From: Cerioporus squamosus | Taxonomy: Eukaryota > Basidiomycota > Agaricomycetes > Polyporales > Polyporaceae | DNA length: 26,367 bases | Assembly (NCBI GenBank): GCA_022592435.1 | Contig: JABYQS010000378.1 | Span: 1 to 26,367 of the forward strand | Reading direction: 5' to 3' | Shown: positions 8,974 to 19,946 of the stretch, one piece after another | How positions within the stretch are numbered: the stretch's first letter is position 1 | Layout of the letters: each line of letters starts with the position of its first letter | Made by a program: the position numbers and the translations under genes | The notes under the pieces: model-generated | The model's database searches: none | Seen by the model: only the letters and a program-made list of their open reading frames with translations | What the model was told of the DNA's origin: nothing

Positions 8974-11465
8974 ATGTCCTCCAGCGGCAAACGGGAGGCT
9001 CCGGAGCTCGACGACAAAGGCTCGTTCAAGGGCCGCGAGTCCGTCGTCGAGCTTCCCGAACCTAAGGACTCCCGCGGATCCTCTGTGCTCAACCATGGCT
9101 TGAACGCGAAACTGGAAAATCCACTCGCCAACCTCACGCACGAGCAGCTTCTGGCCGACGCCGCCGAGTTTGCCACGACGCACGACCTAGGCGAGTTCAC
9201 CGAGACAATTCAAAAGGGCGCGTTGCTCGCACAAGACCCGGCTGCATTTGAGACGCTGCCGATGCTCACCGAGGAGGACAGGAGAGTGCTGAGACGGGAG
9301 TTTACACATAGATGGGACCATCCGAAGACGTTGTACTACTTGGTCATCATGTGTTCGGTTGCGGCGGCAGTACAAGGAGTATGTTGATTTCCCTCCTCTC
9401 TCAGTCAGGTTGGTCTTACTATGCTAACTCTCTCCACGCCGACTGTGATAGATGGATGAGTCTGTCATGAACGGAGCGAATCTATTCTTTCCTTCCCAGT
9501 TCGACATTGAGCCCGCACCGGGAAGCGGTGCCAGCAGGGAACAGTGGCTGATTGGTTTGGTGAATGCTGCGCCATCAGTACGTCGTATCACCTTCGACGA
9601 GTCCGAATCATAGCTGAGCTCCCCTCACAGCTATGCTCTGGTGTCCTGGGTTGCTGGCTGACGACTCCAGTGCGTACCTGGTGATATCTACCTATCCTTT
9701 TCCTACGATGGTGCTCAAATCAGTCGACAGCTCAATCGATACCTCGGCCGTCGAGGAGCAATCTTTGTGGCGGCGTTGTTCTCATTCGTAACCTGCATCT
9801 GGCAAGGCGTTACGAACTCATGGCAACACCTCCTCGTCGCCCGCTTCTTCCTCGGATTCGGTCTAGGCCCCAAGAGCGCGACCGTTCCTGTTTATGGCGC
9901 AGAATGCGCTCCGCCGCTCATCCGAGGCGGTCTTGTTATGATGTACCAGACTTGGACGGCCTTCGGAATCATGTTCGGCTACGTCATGAACTTCGCGTTT
10001 CGGAACGTCCCAGACCCAGCCGGAATTCGCGGCCTCAATTGGCGTCTCATGCTAGGCAGCGTACGCAACACTCTTTCATGCAAGTCGCTGGATATAGATG
10101 GACTGATATGTGCCGTGTATAGGCAGGTGTTCCGGCGCTGGTCATCGTGGCCCAAGTGTACTTTTGTCCGGAATCGCCACGCTGGTACATGATGAAGGGC
10201 CGTTATACCAAGGCTTTTCAGTCGCTCAGACGCTTGCGGCACACTGATCTTCAGGCTGCAAGGGACCTCTACTGTACGCCCAATGATTTTATATTGTCCT
10301 ATTGAGTATGCTCACAAGCTTCCTCGCTCGACGAATCTTACAGATATCCATGTCCTTCTCGAGGAAGAGAAGAAGGTCAGCAAGAGCACGCAAAACTTAT
10401 TCCTCGAGCTCTTCACCGTGCCTCGCAACCGGCGTGCTACCCTGGCTTCGGCTATCGTGATGTTCATGTGCGCCCTCCCTATGATATTACACGGTCGAGC
10501 TACCTCGAAGCTCTAACACGCCAACATACGTTTTAGGCAACAGTTCTGTGGTGTCAACGCGATTGCATACTACTCCTCGAACATTTTTGTGCAGGGAGGC
10601 TTCAGTCAAACAGCCGCTCTCCTGGCGTCCTTCGGCTTCGGTGCTGTCAACTTCGTGTTCGCAAGTCCGGCCATCTGGACGATCGACACCTTCGGACGGC
10701 GGAACCTCCTCCTTCTTTCCTTCCCGATTATGGCAGTCATGTTGCTCATGACGGGATTCGCATTGTACGTGGCCTATGTCGCTTATATTGCGCGTGCGGA
10801 TGCTGACGAGTGACTGCATTCTAGCTGGATACCTGTGTCGAGTCCGGCACATGTAGGGGTCATCGCGCTTGGGATATACCTCTTCACGGCAGCGTACTCG
10901 TTCGGAGAAGGCCCAGTGCCTCTCACTGTGAGTACTTCGCTGTCTATCGTGTGGCTTCAAGCCTTGTCGATTGTGTCTGACATGTTCTCGTATGCAGTAC
11001 TCCGCTGAGGCATTCCCGCTCTACATCCGGGACCTTGGAATGTCGCTCGCTACGTCCGTGACCTGGTTCTTGTACGTACAGCACTGATCCCCCTATACTC
11101 TAATACTGAACTGATCAGCAATGTGGCGTTTCTGTAGTCTGTCCGTGGTTACCCTCACTGTTCCCGCACTCCTCGGAGCGTGGACCCCTCAAGGCGTCTT
11201 CGCGTGGTTCGCAGCGTGGAATATCTTCGGGTTCGTCGCCGCACTACTCTTCGTGCCCGAGACGAAGGCGCTCTCCCTTGAAGAGCTCGATCAAGTTTTC
11301 AGCGTGCCGACTCGTACACATGCGGCCTACCAGCTGAAGGCAGGAGGTCACAACTTCCGCAAGTACGTGCTCAGGCAGAAGCTTGGCGACATGCCGCCTC
11401 TTTACGAGCACGAGGGCGCGATCGGAGAGAAGGTCTATGCGCCGGGCAGAGTTGGAGCTGCCTGA
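8974..11465 (+). CDS. MFS sugar transporter, copy C (intact)
   Basis: The only full-length copy with an uninterrupted reading frame: 635 aa in ten exons (8974-9378, 9452-9577, 9631-9669, 9731-10060, 10123-10273, 10344-10467, 10537-10764, 10825-10927, 10998-11071, 11138-11465). Predicted sugar or polyol:proton symporter of the plasma membrane. Visible motifs with residue positions: NRYLGRRG 192-199, PESPRW 316-321, QQFCGVN 393-399, DTFGRR 442-447, GEGP 495-498, [11 protein letters not shown] 567-577. The first 135 residues are hydrophilic and cytosolic. Intron 1 has a perfect GCTAAC branch site at 9422. The acceptor at 11136-11137 is preferred because using the earlier AG at 11117-11118 would give an early stop. 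Differences from A and B: WIPVSSP instead of WIPESSP (469-475), YSFGEGP instead of YSPGEGP, and FASPAIW instead of FAGPAIW. These may reflect substrate divergence. Confidence 0.92.
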
Positions 11466-11624
11466 ACGGCAGTCCTCCTTACTGACCTCCTCGTCGATAG
11501 AGCACTACTTCTCGTATCGCAGTCCTAGATGCTGATATTAGTCTCGCCTACCCCCGTATCCATGCAATTCCGGGGTTTAGAGTCGCTACACGTATGAACA
11601 CATATATTCTTACTCTCCGGCCGC

Positions 11625-14099
11625 TCATAGCGTGTATTGAAAGTCGGGCGCACGATCTCCGAGTCGTCGCAGATCTGCAGGTGCCCATCGAACATCCCCC
11701 TTTGCCTCCTCGCGCCTCATATCGTCCCGCTGCGAGTTGATGCGGATATAACGGAACAGCGTCAACGGTACAAGCAGCAGAGCGATCACCATGAAGCCCA
11801 TCTCGAGCGCGTCTGTGTCCCGCCGATCGTCAGTGAACAACTCACAATAGAGCGTGTGTGGGATGACGCACGTCCGAGGACATACCGAGGCGCGTCCACC
11901 GTACGGTATATATTGCTTGCGATGATCCCGCCGAAGCTCGAGAAGCTGAGCTGCATCGCAATGCCCACGCCGCGCTTGTAGTGACCCGCAAGATTGTTCG
12001 GTAGCCTGGGGTAGGAACAACGTCAGAGGAGGGGTCTTGGTCAAGAGTGACACTTTCAGTCGACTTGCCATGCAGTGATGGCAGGGTAGCCGGAGTATCC
12101 GCCCGTGACGACAAGAAAGGTTCCGAAGTACTTGGCCCCGATGGACACATCCGCGACGTTGATGGCGAAGCCGATGAAACATAATAAGAGGCCTGCAACT
12201 ACGAAAGGAGACCGTTGCTTGATGTGGTCTGACCATCGGCCCCACACAACAACGGTCACCGCTATATTCTCGCTTCTTCAGGAGGGCTTTAGGCGGGAGG
12301 ATAGCGGAGGACGCACTAGCGACAACATAGGGAGGTACGGACAGGAGTTGCGAGATGGCGGCGCCGAATCCGAATCTAAAATTGAAGCGTGTCAGCCCTA
12401 GTTCATCGTTCCCCGGTATACTGACCCATTTATGATGGATCTGAGACAAGAGGCAGCTCAAGAGGTCAGACGGATGACAGTTCACCATGCTTGAAGTAGA
12501 TGCGCACGGTAGGAACAGAGTGATCCCGTAGACTGCATGCACGAATGTCAGACTTTTCAGCAATCACAACAGGGGCACTCTCACCTGCAATCGAGTTGAT
12601 CATGTTGATAATGGCTAGTATCCATACTTGCCAGTCGAGCACTGCGTCCCAAATATGACGCATCTCGAAGTGCTCTTCTTCGCCCACGGATGAGTTGTCG
12701 TACTCTATCCGAAGGATGTGTGTTAACGAAGACGTCATGCAGCTCTCGTGGAGGGATTTGGACGCATACTGAGGCGATGCATAAGATACGCCCGCTCTTG
12801 CGGGGTTAGGAACGGCGCACTGCTTGGGAAGTCGACCAGGACTGCGCATAACCATCAAATCGGGACAAGTCAACTTTCGATGTCCTAAAGCAGACGAATT
12901 GAGACTGACCGAAGAGCGCGATAAAGCCGACCACTATCGTGATCAAACCTTCGATGATCTGGAACCGGGTGTTAGCGACGCGACGGGCATACCATCCCGG
13001 CCAGAAGATACATACGAATATCCAAGACCACCCGAGCAATCCGGCCGTCCCGGACATGAAGGAGACGCCGTATGCAAGCAGACCAGAGAACGCCCCTGCA
13101 AACGACGCGCCTCCAATGAACATAGACATGCGTGTCAGTAGCATGTGTCGCGGGTACCACAACGTGAAGCTGCGGAGAGGGGGGGTCAATGCTCATGTAC
13201 GAGTCGTCCGGATGTCGGAGCAGACGCACTAGTAGAAGACTCCGCACGACAGGCCGCTCTCTACCACTCCGAGACACAGCCGAGTGCCTACGAGTTGAGG
13301 GTAACTGAGAACGATGAATGAGTACGAGTCTGCCTTCTGGAATTGCAATCGTCGCACCTCTTGACGACACCCATGAGTGTTCTGCGGTGGGCATCAGTAA
13401 ACTATCGCACCCGGTTAAGTCGTGACGGAGTGAGACATACGTGACGAGTCCCCAGGCCATCTGGTGCGAGATCAGTCAGCTGCATATGAGGTTTGTTCTG
13501 CACTTACAGTGATTCCCGAGAGCCATCGCGATGGACGGAACTTCTTGAGAACAAGACTGGCTGACCATTGAGCAAAGAGTCTATCGGAGACAGATAAACG
13601 AACTCACTTGGACGGTATGGCGAAGAAGAAGTACGACTGAATAGCCCTACGTGTCATCCCAATTGGAAGGCAGCGATACTTAGTTGAGGTACGAACCACG
13701 AAGTACATCGTCTTCGTTCCAGCTCAGCCCCGCTCTCCTGGATGAATAGAGCAAAGCACTCACCAGCGCCACATTGTACTTGTTACCCGTCAACTTGAGC
13801 TGAGTCGTTAGTCCTTCTAGCTTCGCGTTCCCTGACTTCTGATGAGCTCCTATCACAGACCACATTCGCTGCAACGTACCGATATTGCCTCTGTCAACGA
13901 AAGAACAGAGATACATGACAGTCAAGATCGGCATGAGCCGCCAGTCGATCTTGCGCCATAGTCGTCGCTCCTCTTGTGGTGTCAAGATAGGCTGTGCGTC
14001 ACTGGGCGTGGCGTCTTGCCAGTAAGTCGCAATTTCGCGAGTCGTGGGCAACTCCTGGATGTCGGCCTCGATCGTGCCCTTCTCGCTTTCGTCGCCCAT
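11625..14099 (-). CDS. allantoate permease-like MFS transporter (ACS family), gene 1
   Basis: Anion:cation symporter (DAL5/TNA1-like) of the plasma membrane; relatives import allantoate, nicotinate, pantothenate or other organic acids. Seventeen exons from high to low coordinate: 14099-13880, 13831-13764, 13636-13608, 13556-13508, 13460-13441, 13381-13358, 13304-13230, 13169-13016, 12958-12910, 12841-12770, 12704-12585, 12532-12508, 12440-12426, 12375-12317, 12261-12069, 12005-11872, 11812-11625. All phases agree and give 497 aa, the normal family length. Motifs: EERRLWRKIDWRL before TM1, DRGNIGNAKLEGL, KKFRPSRWL, RLCLGVVESGL, SGTAGLLGWSWIF, YDNSSVGEEEHFEMRH in the central loop, and the C-terminal LRRLGDRAPDFQYTL. 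The ATG at 14099 has a strong context (TTGCCATGG); an in-frame upstream ATG exists at 14213. Exon 13 is a 15-nt microexon, and intron 15 starts with GC instead of GT. Confidence 0.88.
12006..12068 (-). other. GC-AG intron in ACS transporter gene 1
   Basis: On the - strand the exon ends ATCACTGCATG and the intron opens GCAAGT, the usual context for non-canonical GC donors. It closes with CCCCAG before GCTACCG. Only this junction keeps ITAW joined in frame to LPNNLAGHYKRG. The paralogue at 14586-17049 has an intron at the same codon with an ordinary GT donor (15022 down to 14967). Confidence 0.8.
12426..12440 (-). other. 15-nt microexon (SIIN) of ACS transporter gene 1
   Basis: The exon ATCCATCATAAATGG lies between two introns (12507-12441 and 12425-12376). 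It adds five residues between FLP and FGFG, restoring the family sequence FLPSIINGFGFG. The paralogue has a matching 15-nt microexon at 15402-15388. Frame and splice borders agree on both sides. Confidence 0.85.
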
Positions 14100-14585
14100 G
14101 GCAAGATGAGAGTCGTCCTCGACCAGCCTGCATGGGAAACTAGGAGTATCAGTGGACGTCTCAGCGTAGGGTGTTAGGTCAGCTCGGACTTCGCTCGGGG
14201 CTCGAAGTGTCACTGGCGTTGGTGTGAGCCAACTGTGACAAAGACAGGCCGAAGGGACTTACCGTGCGACAGGAAGAGCTCCAAACGCCGTGCTATATTG
14301 AACTCCAACGAATCGAGAGACATGTGAGTGCCGTCATTCTCACCAGCAGCCTTCGCCGAAACCTTGCGGAAGCTTGATAGGCGATAGCAGTGGATTCGTG
14401 AGAGACGTCGACTCTGATTCAAGGTGCTAAAGCTACACGATGGTACCCCGGATGATCTCAACCCCTTTGGAAGGAGCGGACTATCAGACTGTGCGTGCGT
14501 GATCATCAGAATAGTCAACGCCGTACCTCGAACTCAACCTTCTCCATGCCAAGAGTAGTAGATAGCGCACTTCGCGATGGCCCGC
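14100..14585. other. intergenic region between the two ACS transporter genes
   Basis: These 486 bp carry the promoter and 5' UTR of the gene ending at 11625 and the 3' UTR of the gene ending at 14586. A 38-codon in-frame N-terminal extension of the former reaches an ATG at 14213. I see no other gene. Confidence 0.6.
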
Positions 14586-17049
14586 TCAAAGTGTGTATCG
14601 GAAGTCGGGCGCGCGATCGCCCAGCCTCCGCAGCTCTTCCGGTGCATACCTGACGCCCCTCTCGCTCGCCTCCCGCATGAGCACCTCCCGCTTCCTGTTG
14701 GTTCTCCAGTACGTCAGGGCCACAATGGGGGTGAGGACGAGGCCGATGCCTATGAACAGCAGCTCTAATGCATCTGCTCATTGCCGCCGGTCAGGACGCG
14801 AGCGCGAATACAAAACATAGACGGATACTCACGGCCGAGAATATATCGTGGCTCGTCCTGGAGGCGGTAGACGTTTCCAGAGATGATGCCTCCGAAGTTG
14901 CCGAATGTGACCAATACGCCGAGCGCGACAGCACGTTTGTAGTGGCCCGAGGTGTTGTTTGGGACCCTATCGAGAGACATGAGTCGTTAGGACCATGATG
15001 AGCCAGGCGCAAATCGATGTACCAGGCATTGATCGCGGGGAAGCTTGCGTACCCGCCGATAGCGACGAGGAACGTGCCGAAGTACTTCGCTCCAATCGAG
15101 GCATTGGATATGTTGATCCCATAGCCGATCGCGGAGAGGGCAAGCCCGGCGAAGACGAAGGGTGCCCGCATCTGGATGTGATCGGACCACACACCCCATA
15201 CCAAGACCATGATGACTTGGGTAAAGATCCCGGTGAGTAACCGCCCTCAATAATCGTATCGGACCATGACGTACCGGCGACAAGGTACACGGGGACTGTT
15301 AGCAACTGAGATATCGTCGTGTTGAAACCAAAGCTAGGTGCGTTCCTATTAGCCTACTACCTGCTCCGACATCAGAGTCGTACGCACCCGTTGATGATAG
15401 ACCTAAGGTGTGCGATCAGCATGAAAGTAACGCATTCCAAAGATGCACTTACGGTAAGAAGAATGCAATGCCGTAGACTGCAGGCCCCCTAAGTTCAGCG
15501 AAGATATATGCATGGGCGTTCAAGACTTACTTGGCGTCGTAACAGTTGCATTGATAGTGCATAATGCCCAGACTTGCCAGTCGAGTAGTGCCTCCTTGAC
15601 ATGGCGCCACTCGAAGTGCTCTTGCTCCCCAACTGAGGAGTTGTCGTACTCTGCGGGCGCGGGAGTGTCAAAGGGACAGGAAGAGAGCCGGGAGGAAAGA
15701 ATATTGCTGAACGTACTCTTCTTGTGCACGACGAATGCACGCTCCTCTAACGTGAGGAATTTGGCGGTATGGGGCAGGTCCGGAAGCACTGTGGTCAGAT
15801 GTCAACGAAGTACAGCGTGAATGGGGACACAGCTCATACGGTAGAATGCGACGATGCCAACGAATATGGTGAACAGTCCTTCGAGTATCTGCCAAAGGAG
15901 CATCTAGTCAAAGTACATGACCAGCGGAGTTGATGACCCGTACGAAAATCCATGACCATCCGAGTAGCCCGCCGGTCCCGGACATGAACGAGATGCCGTA
16001 CGCGAGGAGACCGGAGAACGCGCCAGCGAACGTAGCGCCTGCCCAGAACATCGCGATCCGGGTCTGTAACATGAAGCGAGGGTACCAGAGACTGAGACTG
16101 GTCACGTCGAAGATCAGCCTGGATCAAGAGTTCCGCGGCTTGCAACGCGAAATGTGCACTTACGTATAGAAGACTCCGCACCCAAGCCCTGCTTCCGCGA
16201 CCCCAAGCACACACGAACGCCAACAAGCTGAGGGTAACTGAAGAAGAGTCAGTGTATCGTCGTTATATTGGAAGGGCCACATACGTCTTCACAAGCCCCA
16301 TGAGGGTCCTGCAGGACGAGATCAAAACTCAGTAACAGGCGCAACTCGGGGTCGTGACACATACGTTATTATTCCCCACACAATCTCGATGAGCAGCTGA
16401 GCGACCAGATTGAGATGAGAGCGCGAGAGCGAGACACTCACTGTGATGCTCGAGAGCCAACGAGAAGGACGGAGTCTCTTGATGACCAAGCTTTTTTACA
16501 CGGTGAGCTATGCACGCTGTCGGGGTGATGGCGAGATGACATACTTCGCAGGAGTGGGAAATACATTGAAAGCCTTGCAGCAACGTCAGAGAGAGCCGGA
16601 AGCATGTACGAACCAGACGTACGACGAAATAGAGGGTCTGCGCAAGGAATCAGCACAGCTGAGCCACGCGATACGAGCCACTAGCGCACCAGGGCGATGT
16701 TGTACTTGTTTCCCGTCAGATTGAGTTGCGTGACAAGCCCTTCCAGTTTCGCGTTTCCTGTCCAGCGCCCATAACCAAACGATTCGGACGCAACGTCATC
16801 CCGAGACTCACCAATGTTACTCCTGTCCAGGAATGACACCAGGTACAACATGGTCATGGTCGGCATAAACCGCATGTCGCTCTTCCGCCATAGTCTCCTC
16901 TCCTCGACAGCGGTAAGTTCTGGGGGTGGAGGAAGCTTGTCTTCACCGCCGTAGGTGCCCGGGCTGAGCGGAACATCCGCATCCTCTGAGACGTCGACTT
17001 GGTGCTTCTCGCTGGTCGCAGGGGAGCTCTTGCGGTCGGTGACTGACAT
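14586..17049 (-). CDS. allantoate permease-like MFS transporter (ACS family), gene 2 (one frameshift)
   Basis: Paralogue of the neighbouring ACS gene. Exons: 17049-16812, 16757-16690, 16573-16545, 16490-16442, 16384-16365, 16308-16285, 16237-16164, 16097-15944, 15888-15840, 15788-15717, 15650-15531, 15477-15453, 15402-15388, 15333-15275, 15215-15023, 14966-14833, 14773-14586. Lengths of exons 2-17 match the neighbour exactly except exon 7 (74 against 75 nt). There one base is missing between 16207 and 16208, splitting VRVC from LGVAEAGLGCGVFY; with that base the product would be 503 aa. Motifs: EERRLWRKSD, DRSNIGNAKLEGL, KRLRPSRWL, SGTGGLLGWSWIF, YDNSSVGEQEHFEWRH, and C-terminal LRRLGDRAPDFRYTL. 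The start at 17049 (MSVTDRKSS) is a choice; an in-frame ATG at 17172 would add 41 residues. Either a young pseudogene or a sequence error. Confidence 0.86.
15388..15402 (-). other. 15-nt microexon (SIIN) of ACS transporter gene 2
   Basis: GTCTATCATCAACGG is flanked by CCTTAG upstream and GTGCGT downstream on the - strand. It encodes SIIN within FLPSIINGFGFN. It has the same length, phase and position as the microexon in the neighbouring paralogue. Confidence 0.85.
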
Positions 17050-18063
17050 AGCGCGTCCACGAGAGGAACGCAAGAAGAGTCTCCTCCGCGCGATCGCTTG
17101 AGGACGCCTTTGAAGGTCCTTCGAGGCGCGCATCCCACAGCTGACCTCGTTCGCGAAGGGGTTCTCCGCCATCGCGCTTCTCTTCGGTCACAGGAAGGCT
17201 ACCGCTGCAAAGGACACAGCTCTTTCCAAAGTACTAGTGCAGCTGGCTCGAAGCAGATATAGTCATGTCAATACATATGGGCATTGAGATCACTTACCAG
17301 ACGGTGCCTCTGCGTAAGCTGCGTGGCTCCGAAACCCGCAAGTCAACTAGTCTTCAGGAAGTCCGTCCACAAATAGAGCCTAAATGCAGCCGCGCAAGAG
17401 CCGGATATTCCTGTCATACTGTTCGTCCTCGAGACCGCGGAAACATTCGCTAGCAATTGGACCCGGTGGTGACTGAACGGTCCGGACGGTAGATTGAACT
17501 TCTGGCGTAGGGCCCATGTCTGATACTGCCAGACATGGAGGAACCGCAGGGAGGTGCTTGTCTGGGGTGATGTACTATTTGTTCTCGGTTTCAGGGAGTC
17601 AAATCAAGAGAGTCTCTCACCAGATGCATTCCATGGCTGTAGGAGTCAGATGGCACCGGGACATGGAGGAGAGGACTCGGAGGAACCAGGCTGCCCGTGG
17701 GACTCCGCCTGCGACTGCCAGCGTTACGCCCTGTTACGCCTTAGCGCGATTGGCGCCGTAACAGTCACGTCATGGCATAGTAACGTCCCCTCAGTCGCTT
17801 TTCGAGTTGAACAACCTGGACGGCCACCCTGTCGCGACTCGAGTCCTAACTGTTGTCAATTGCACTACCTAGGGAATTGCCGACCTTGCGGTGTGGAGCT
17901 CAAGATAATTGTACGCGTTACGAAGTTCGAAGCCAGCACTGAACTCGCGCCCCAGTATACACTGGTGGCCTTACTTCAAGTCGAAGTACTGCTCAACCAC
18001 ATGTTGTCTGTCAGAAGCAGACTGCCTACTGTACAGATGGGTTCATAACTCTGCCTCAAATCT
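17050..18063. other. intergenic region left of the membrane-protein genes
   Basis: About 1 kb containing the promoter of the ACS gene that starts at 17049 and the 3' flank of the Ser/Thr-rich gene ending at 18064. A + strand open frame at 17554-18048 (164 codons) has no TM segment, repeat or motif that I recognise, and its composition looks non-coding. Confidence 0.55.
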
Positions 18064-19195
18064 TCAGGCTTCCGGGTGTGCCTGTATAGGAGGATCCTCC
18101 ACTATCTTCCCTCGCTTCCGAGGAGGTCGCGAAGCTCTCCTCGTGCGTCCCGTGTTCACCTCAGGTCTGCCGGGAAGAGGCGGAGGCGGCGTAGGAGGCT
18201 CCGCGGCCGTAGATCCGGTGTACTGCGCAACGAGGAAAAGCGTCTCAGATGTCCCTGTTGCAGCGGACGTCCGTAGGGAGCGGCTGGGCTCTCGCGCGTC
18301 ACTCTCAGCCTCCTGGCCGGCGGGCGATGCGACCTTCTCCGAGACGGGCGTTGCCCCGGCCAACTGAAGAGTATAGGGAGTCGGCGAGGACAATCTGAGC
18401 GGCCGCACTAATCAGATGCAAGTTAGCCACACACGTACGTACGTTCCCGCAGATGTACGCTCACGTACCATCGGAATCTACAGACCGCCTGCGCGAGAAC
18501 ACTCTCGCGACAGCGCCTCGGGCGTTCCTGAACAGATGTGGCTTCCGCTGGCTCAGGACGACGATGAGGCTGCACAGCGCGACGAAGACGGCTATAACGC
18601 CCATGATCATCCCTGCGAGGACCTCCGCGTTCAAGCTATTGTTGGTTGAGGGTGGTGCATTCGAGGCCGAGCCTGCGGAGGAGTACGTTTGCAACATCAG
18701 GTAGGCTGTGAAGGTGTCGCTGGTGGGCAAGTCCCAGATGGTACTTGATGCTGAGCTCAGCGTAGGAGCGAAGGAGGAGAAGGGCGATGGCGGCGTGATG
18801 GCTGGGTCCGAGATAGTGGCGAACGTCGGTATGGCTGGGATGGAGAGAGAGACTGAGGAGGCTTCTGGCATGGGGATCGCGGGAGAAGTGGTCAACAGCG
18901 AGGAGGTTTCGGATGTGAACGTATCTTGTGTAGCGAACGACTCGCTGGGGCGAGAGAGCAGTGTAACGGTGACGAATCGAGTGAGATGCAGGGTTGTAGT
19001 GGTGTGCAAAGTGACCTCGACGGGATGATGTGATGCAGATGAGTATGGGGCTTGGGACGAGGTCTGTGTTGTTAATGCAGAGTCAGGGGATGAGGTAGAG
19101 GGCGATGAACCGGTCGAGTTGTGATAGGATATGGATACAGTCGAGGCGTTTTGCGAAGTGGAGGCCGGCCCCCGCGCCTGAGGAGGTGGCGGCAT
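18064..19195 (-). CDS. Ser/Thr-rich single-pass membrane protein 1
   Basis: Two exons, 19195-18469 and 18407-18064, joined by a 61-nt intron with a GCTAAC branch site; 356 aa as modelled. Residues 1-190 are very rich in Ser, Thr and Pro, as in an O-glycosylated extracellular stalk. Residues about 192-214 form one hydrophobic helix (VLAGMIMGVIAVFVALCSLI). A basic stop-transfer segment follows (QRKPHLFRNARG, RRRS), then a Pro-rich cytoplasmic tail (PPTPPPPLPG) ending AHPEA. No signal peptide is seen at the ATG at 19195, so a 5' exon may be missing from this model. Its layout resembles the two genes to the right, but its tail differs from theirs. Function unknown; fungal proteins of this layout include wall-stress sensors such as WSC/MID2, but no WSC domain is visible. 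Confidence 0.6.
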
Positions 19196-19946
19196 GGCTA
19201 GTGTTGGTAGAGTGAACGGATTCTATCAGTGGAACGCATCCTGTGCGTGAACAGTCTGAACGAGCGTGGCTTGAGGTCGGAAAAACCGACACGCCCGCGC
19301 CGTCAGTCGTATGCTAGAAGGTCAACGACCGGTCTTGCTATGCGCGGATGACTACCTGTCGGATGGTCCATGATGTCAGCTATAGAGACCCTCGACGGAA
19401 GTCAACGAAACACATACCAGAGTCGAATCCGGGCGTTCGAGGAGGGTATCATTGCACCCGCGCACAGTCGCATATATGTCCGAGACTCGAGTCTGCGGGG
19501 CCCCATCGCCGCCTTGAGTCCAAGCCTCCAGGATACGCAGAAGTTGATGTTCCATCATGTTCCCTGTCAGCGGTCGGTCCCTGGATAGTATGGTCCCTGG
19601 ATAACAGACAGCTGACATCGAGAGCCGTACAGCGAGATTAAGTCCCGCCCGACAACCCAAATCACGCTGTAGACAGATGTGACCAGCGCCTTGACCAGAA
19701 CGTACCTCATCACCAACTATGGGAGGTATCCTCGAGCGGTATGGGCTCAGCTCGTTGTCGAAACAACCGGATAACATGCTGCATGTGCTGGAGAACCGAT
19801 GGAAGTGTCCGTGTCATAGTTAACATGAGGGTCCGTTCCTAACAGTTGTCCTGTGCGATCACTCGTGAGCATTTCTGACAACGTTGAGAGGAGCACGAGG
19901 AGGCATACCGTATATTCCCACCATAGAATGGTTCGCAGCCTCCATT
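19196..19946. other. intergenic region between membrane-protein genes 1 and 2
   Basis: About 750 bp. A 12-bp direct repeat GGTCCCTGGATA lies at 19576-19587 and 19592-19603. A - strand open frame at 19777-19376 shows nothing I can assign. If gene 1 has a signal-peptide exon it should lie here on the - strand; I could not identify it. Confidence 0.5.

Noticed and set aside
17554..18048. 164-codon + strand open frame
   Set aside because: Composition and sequence show no domain, signal or TM segment. No supporting context.
19421..19445. tRNA-like GTCGAATCC box
   Set aside because: It resembles the T-loop consensus only over a few bases. There is no A box at the right distance and no cloverleaf stems. 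No tRNA, rRNA or CRISPR array was found in the window.
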